Assembly: GCA_973895155.1 (NCBI GenBank)
Contig: OZ316892.1
Span: forward strand, 16,740,001-16,804,000
DNA from: Marsupella aquatica
Taxonomy: Eukaryota; Marchantiophyta
Reading direction: 5' to 3'
Length of the DNA stretch: 64,000 bases
The notes beneath the pieces were generated by a model that did no database searches, was not told the DNA's origin, and worked only from the letters and a program-made list of their open reading frames with translations. The number at the start of each line of letters is the position of its first letter. Position 1 is the first letter of the stretch. Shown one piece after another: positions 58,933 to 64,000 of this stretch. The position numbers and the translations under genes are program-made.

Positions 58933-60741
58933 AGCCCTTGCTTTTCTGGGAGTTAGGGCCCATGATGCCCTAATATATACATGTTATATTATACAGGCCT
59001 TGTGTGCATATTGTTGTCATCAGGTACCAACTCCTGCACATAATGGGTGTGGGTCCTGCATATCATGGTTTTCATAGATTGCCTACCCTTTCCTTTGATG
59101 CTTTGTGTTTGTCCTCACCATTGATTTTGGTGGGAATTGAGAATGGCTGTTGTTTCCCACCCTGCCAGTTCCAGAACATAGGTCAGTATTTTGGGCATTT
59201 GAAGTGTCGGTCAAGCATTTCCTCACCATTGCCAGCAACTGCCATGCCTTCTCATTTCGTTTTCCTTAACTCACCTGCCAGAGCCCTCGTCCACGGCATC
59301 GCATGTCCCAAAGGCTTTCCATTCACCAGCTTCTGGGATCATCCTTCGACAACAATAGATTGTGACGATAGGCGGTCAAAAAGCTTTTGGGTTGGCTCTG
59401 CTCTCCGAGCTCAGCAGTGCCCGTGTTTGGATGCTGGGGGGGCTCAACGATCTTACATTAAACGATCTTAGGTGTACTAGTTATGTAGTTGCTAGGGATT
59501 TCGAAGCCATAGATACTCTTTTAGGTCCGCTCAAACAGTTGGCTCATTACACGAGGCCTTTCAATTTAGACTCGCCTTTGTCCCGATCCTATGAGAACAA
59601 GATTTCTGAACTCATCATTTAAAAGAAAATTTACCAGATTGGGCTCCTTGCCAATGCACACCATCCCAACAAAACCTGAGTAGATTGAGCCATGATTATT
59701 CGTTCCACTCCAACAATAGCCTTGTCTATCACTATTGACTAACTGAATGTGAATTGACTCGAGTATAACCAGTGTCGGTGATTCCCAAGTTCCCTTTGAC
59801 GGGAAGGCAGGTGAATAGCATCGTCATCAACCTGCCAAACTTCACTGAAACCATCAATAATTATCCCAATAAGCTCGTTCGCACTTCCATCAACTCTCTT
59901 CAGCCTAATCCATCTACGCGAGCCAGTTGTAGGAATACTGTAGTCCTTGTCGTGGCCTCCCTTACTACTGTATTACTCTGAAAACCTACAAGGTACTTCT
60001 CGCCATGTCTTCAGAAATTCTCCTTGCGTCATCAGAATCATGTGCAAAGGCAGACATTCGTCTGGACATGAGACAGGGTGCCCGAAAGATTCCCCATTTT
60101 CGGTCTTTGGAGGTTGTCCAATCACACTTAGCGCGTTACAACATACGTTGCATAGGGAGCCCATAAGAATGATGCTATGCGCGCAGACTACTTGGTCATA
60201 TTCCAATACTTTTCGGAGGATGACAGAACATACCTTCAATGAATATCCTCGTGCACTTCATTTTAATGCTTATCCTACCTATTCCATTCAAAGATGAGCC
60301 TCACGAACCTTCATGCCTGAAAGGAGGTCATCTTTCAAATTTCTCCTTGGAATTTATGGTCATCTTGACCTCCAGTCAGTAAAAAACGTTACCACTACTA
60401 GAAATGAATGACGGGACGACCACTTGAAGATAAATAAATTTGTTATTGCCACAATACAGTCAATATGACTCCTAAATGGCTGAAACTATTTCTTGGGTTG
60501 TCTGTGGCACTGGCTCTACATCATTGCCTCCAAGTTTCTCCCAGTAAAGCGATTTCAAGAGGTCGATACCTGAGACACCCACAATATTGTTGTAATGCTT
60601 GTTCAGAAATATACCAACTTCAATGCTTTCTTCTTATATTCGAGCCAGTGCGAAAGGAATAATGTACATCTACAATTTTGAACAACCGACCGTCTCAGCC
60701 GATCGCCAGAGTTCAGCGATGGGTTCCAAGACAGGGAAGTA
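58933..60741. other. Spacer between Harbinger and the CLC gene
   Basis: No recognised gene. The part nearest 60741 may contain the 3' UTR of the CLC gene. Open frames here show no known domains. Confidence 0.45.
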
Positions 60742-60807
60742 TCAAGCAACAGGGCCGAACCTTCCTCTGCTAATTCCAGCTTCTATGGGATCCCTATCCT
60801 CCATTTC
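60742..60807 (-). CDS. CLC-d: Tentative last coding exon of the CLC-d gene
   Basis: A TGCCGACAG acceptor opens a 21-codon frame, starting EMEDRDPIEAGISRGRFG and ending in TGA, in the phase required by the donor at 61125-61130. If that donor is not used, reading through adds 26 unrelated residues to a stop at 61050. The C-terminal tail is poorly conserved in this family, so similarity cannot decide. Confidence 0.45.
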   Translation of the reverse strand, partial: EMEDRDPIEAGISRGRFGPVA

Positions 60808-63666
60808 CTGTCGGCAGGTCAAAACCGTAACAAAAGCGCATATCAGATGGCTCTTCCAGTATCGATCGGAAAAACACCTGATGCCCCAGACAATAATCAC
60901 AGATACAACAACCTTTGTCCAAAAAGCATGCAAAAGTCCGGGGGTTGGTTGCAAAGATCAGATCAGAAGCTGCTAAAACAAACGGAAATGCTCATCCTAG
61001 AATTCCATCTTCGGGCCTTACATCCTTTATGGACAGAACTCAGACCCGTTCACAAGAAACAAACTACGTCCTTCATCAAATATTTGGGGCCGATTTGTAT
61101 AGAATGCCGCGAGGGGTTCTTGATATTTACCTCAGATAATAAGTCTTTCCGTGTTATAATACCGATCACGCTAGATGGTCGTGGTATGACACATACATGC
61201 CGCAGTCCTAGTTGCCGAAATAGATTGTAAACCTGCCAGAATCCAGCAGACAATCACGTCTTTCTCTTTTGCACGCGAGAAATAAAACACGAACGGCTAA
61301 ATTTCTCGAAGGACCATAACGAGAGAGACTTCAGCATTCTTCAACCCCACGTATAGGCTCACAGCAAATCATAAAAAACTTCAGCTTTGCTCGTAACTAA
61401 TTTCCAGAATACACACTTCCCAGGACAGATCAACGACGAGGGGTTGGGCGGAGCGTCACCTTCGAAAGTGACATATCCTCAGATACTACATATGGAGTGG
61501 GGTTGACAAATGGTTCCAGATCTATATACATTGCCATTTCTTCAGAAGAAATATGTACATCATCGACAGATATGCCTTTACTTGAAACTGGTTTTGCAAA
61601 ATCTCGAACATCATATCTGCAACAAGGCGGCCTCAGACCATTAAACCCAGGGACCGATAGCCTAGATGCACACCTCTACGTTCAGAAACATGCAGCAATT
61701 TTTAAAGCAGCTGTGAAAGTGCCTAATACCTGTATTGATTGCGCCCCTGCTGATCCCCAACCATTGGACTACGTTTAAAATCTGCTTTGTGCTGCAACAG
61801 TACCAACAGATGGCTGATTTTGCACGAGCCATGCATCAAGTCAATGAGATTCACAAGGTGTAAATTTAGATGAAAAAACACACTTATCCCGTCAATTTTA
61901 CATCAATTGTCCTTCACTAACCAATCAAAAATGGCAGATTCTGGATCCAGCATTCTAAAGCTCTCTTTCAAAGGGCACCTCAATTTTCTGCACAGAAGGG
62001 ATACACACCTGCGCAGAATTAGGCCAATGACAACAGTTTCACCACTCCGCAGCTGCTCAATAACCTGTGAGTCAGAAGCAATGGTTAGGGTCACGCCACA
62101 AGCATGATAAGCTAGCCCAAACACAAGAATTCCGATGTCAATACCCCTCTCTATGATCAATTTTTCGTTCAACGACATACTGCTTTCTCAAACACAAAGA
62201 CAAGAGTACACATTCGGCAAGAGTGCTACTGATCTTACAGGGAATCCATTGTGAGAGTTGCTGCTGAGAACAGAAACGATCTCACCAACTTGTGCCACTC
62301 TTGGGAAATGGACTACCTGCATGGCCATTGTGATGGAATACATTAGGAACCTTTTTTGATGAAGAAAATTACCAAAACAACATAAAAACTGAATTGTTAT
62401 ATTCATGTTTTAGATTTATTGGTTTTCCTCCTACCTTATTTAAGCCTGATGCCTCTTTGGCAGTCCTGTTTCGCATATAGCGCTTCGGTCTTGAATCAAG
62501 AAGTGGAATCCGCCTTAGATTAGCATGACCCTCGTAAAATCCAGAATTGAAGGCATCTCCTACAGCCTGCACTTAATCGAAAGGACAAATAATGAGGTCA
62601 GTATTGACAGATTCTCTTTTAACAATTGGCCGGATAAAATTTGAATTTTGTGTAGCTGTGTACGACATGAAATCCGCTTGGAGGTACATACAGCACGGGG
62701 CTTCAGTTAAAGTTTTCTACGGACACTGGAATTTATTACCTGTATTGCTTGGAACATCTAATTGATTCTTAGTCATATTACATCACAGGAACCAGAAAAC
62801 AACTAGTGCTCATTTATTTTTTTAATGCAAGTTCAAGGGATCTTGATTTACAATTGGCAAGAACAGGTCACTGTACAGGAGTACCTTAGAAGTAAGCAAT
62901 ACAAGCATGATGAGGGGCAGTAGCTTAAGATTGTTGGTAATCTCCACCATTATTACACAAAGAGAGACTGTCATCCGCATAGAACCACCCAGGAAAGAAG
63001 CAGCACCCAGCAAAGCATACCTGCAGGCATTCGACAAGTGCAATGCGTGAGACATGCATAGGAACTTGGCTGGCGCAACCCGATTTAAAAGAAAAAAGGA
63101 TTCCTTGGGAATAAGAGGCTTCAAGGAAACAAGAGTAGCCCTCTCGTGCCTTAGGATCTAAGTTGGCAACGTATCAGACACGAATCCTGGTGGAAAAATC
63201 ACACATCTCAAAAGACGAGTGTCCCCCAAGAGTTCTAGCAAGTGCGCGTAGAGACGACCAAGCTGTAAACAGATGGTTCCACAGAACCCACTAGAAACTT
63301 TATCAAGAATACATTAAAAAGAGAGAAGAGATCTAAAAAGGCTTTTCCATTGCTGCAGAGCTCCACTGCACCCCGCGACACTACAAAGCTACCAGATCTT
63401 CAATACAAGGTAGACTTCGGGAAGTGGTGTGAACATGCTCTGCTTTCACTCTACCAAACTAATTACAGGACATACAGACTTCCGATTGTTAAGAAAAGGA
63501 AGAAGATCACGTACGTTCCCTCATCGATGCTGTCCTTCTTGGACACAGTGACAATAAGCATGCCAACAAGGCGGCCATAGGTGGCCCCAATCATAATTCC
63601 TGGTACAAATTGTCCTGCTGGAACTGCTGTCCCATATGTGACCACTGCTAATGAAAAGAACATGGC
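60742..63666 (-). CDS. CLC-d: CLC-d-type chloride channel/exchanger, 3' half (5' part beyond the window)
   Basis: Membrane anion channel or anion/proton exchanger of the eukaryotic CLC family. Arabidopsis CLC-d acts in the trans-Golgi network. Exons in gene order: 63515-63666, 62885-63020, 62435-62566, 62239-62316, 62009-62064, 61730-61813, 61460-61616, 61131-61232 and, tentatively, 60742-60807. All have GT-AG junctions and matching phase. Visible landmarks: the pore motif GTAVPAGQFVPGIMIGA with GQFVP; transmembrane helices in YALLGAASFLGGSMRMTVSL and IMVEITNNLKLLPLIMLVLL; the first CBS domain (RPKRYMRNRTAKEA to SNSHNGFPV); SGETVVIGLILRSHLLVLLQ; and the second CBS domain (YVVSEDMSLSKVYNLFRQLG to VIGIITRKDLL). 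The segment order and DFAKPVSSKGISVDDVH fit CLC-d better than CLC-a/b/c. The N-terminal pore half, including the GSGIPE-type motif, lies past position 64000. The last exon is inferred only from splice sites. Confidence 0.9.
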
Positions 63667-64000
63667 CTGTACGTCCAACAAGTTCACGGTACGTAAATTT
63701 CAGTGATTTTCCACAGTTCCTGTCCAATCTGTCAGGAATGTAGTTACCAAGAATAGGATTAAGCATCATGTAAAGTAAAAACAAACACAACCTAGTTGGA
63801 CTCCAACCACAAATAATGCCCAAGAGCGGCTTTGCCATACGTCTCCTCTTGACAACTGCGATTGTAGACCAAACAGCGAGGTTCATAACTGATCCTCCAA
63901 TGACAAATTATATAAGGATCATTTTATATTTATAGTCCTCTTTTTATGCAGCCCAAACATTGAAGGCACATGATAGCACCCCTTCCATGAATTTTGATGA
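63667..64000. other. Right edge, probably a CLC-d intron
   Basis: No segment here matches the CLC residues expected just upstream of AMFFSLAVVT, although a minus-strand frame (63521-63886) is open. I take it as intron; the preceding exon must lie beyond the window. Confidence 0.5.

Noticed and set aside
61903-62178. A longer single-exon reading through RSGETVVIGLILR into RCVSLLCRKLRC
   Set aside because: A GTGTGT donor at 62003-62008 ends the exon, and the exon 61730-61813 supplies the family sequence SHLLVLLQ in the correct phase.
63521-63886. A 121-residue minus-strand frame overlapping the first visible CLC exon
   Set aside because: It is in a different frame from the CLC exon and does not match the residues expected upstream of AMFFSLAVVT.
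1-64000. CRISPR arrays, operons, bacterial promoters, rRNA or tRNA genes
   Set aside because: The spliced genes show this is plant nuclear DNA. The tandem repeats lack the repeat-spacer pattern of CRISPR, and no rRNA or tRNA sequence was recognised.

Overview
The window is nuclear DNA from a land plant. Three things show this: a complete class III HD-ZIP transcription factor gene with the family's 18-exon layout and a miR165/166 complementary site, a plant CLC-d-type chloride channel gene, and a plant-type PIF/Harbinger transposon. I cannot name the species. The low gene density, wide AT-rich spacers and many fold-back and minisatellite repeats point to a medium or large genome. A non-flowering lineage (bryophyte, lycophyte or fern grade) is my guess, not something the sequence proves.

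Layout. Positions 770-7379 (minus strand) hold the HD-ZIP III gene. I placed all 18 coding exons by consensus splice sites and reading phase, giving an uninterrupted 863-residue protein. The miR166 target in its START domain is split exactly by an intron, so it exists only in spliced RNA. About 2 kb of pyrimidine-rich and GC-rich leader/promoter DNA follows (7380-9650).

From about 9.65 to 54.48 kb I recognise no gene. This 45-kb stretch is repeat-derived. It holds two probable non-autonomous elements with Harbinger-like ends (13929-14344, 44271-44919), a TTAA-flanked fold-back element (40838-41395), two inverted copies of an AT-rich element with an internal minisatellite (25672-26822, 35930-36497), a pair of related dispersed repeats (43674, 52754), a 1.3-kb segment bounded by a perfect 26-bp inverted repeat (48418-49756), several hairpins and tandem repeats, and two GC-rich islands (37.4-38.9 kb, 47.2-48.1 kb). 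No reverse transcriptase, gag or integrase reading frame was recognised.

Positions 54482-58929 are a complete, apparently autonomous PIF/Harbinger transposon. It has a 14-bp perfect terminal inverted repeat, a TAA target-site duplication, an intact Myb/SANT-type accessory ORF (plus strand) and an intact DDE transposase (minus strand), arranged convergently.

Positions 60742-63666 (minus strand) carry the 3' half of a CLC-d-type chloride channel/exchanger gene: nine exons placed, the last tentative. Its 5' half lies beyond the right edge.

The two host genes do not obviously work together. HD-ZIP III factors set adaxial, meristem and vascular patterning under miR166 control. CLC-d proteins act in anion/proton exchange in the trans-Golgi/endosomal system. 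The two Harbinger proteins are expected to act together in moving the element and possibly the shorter elements that share its terminal sequence.
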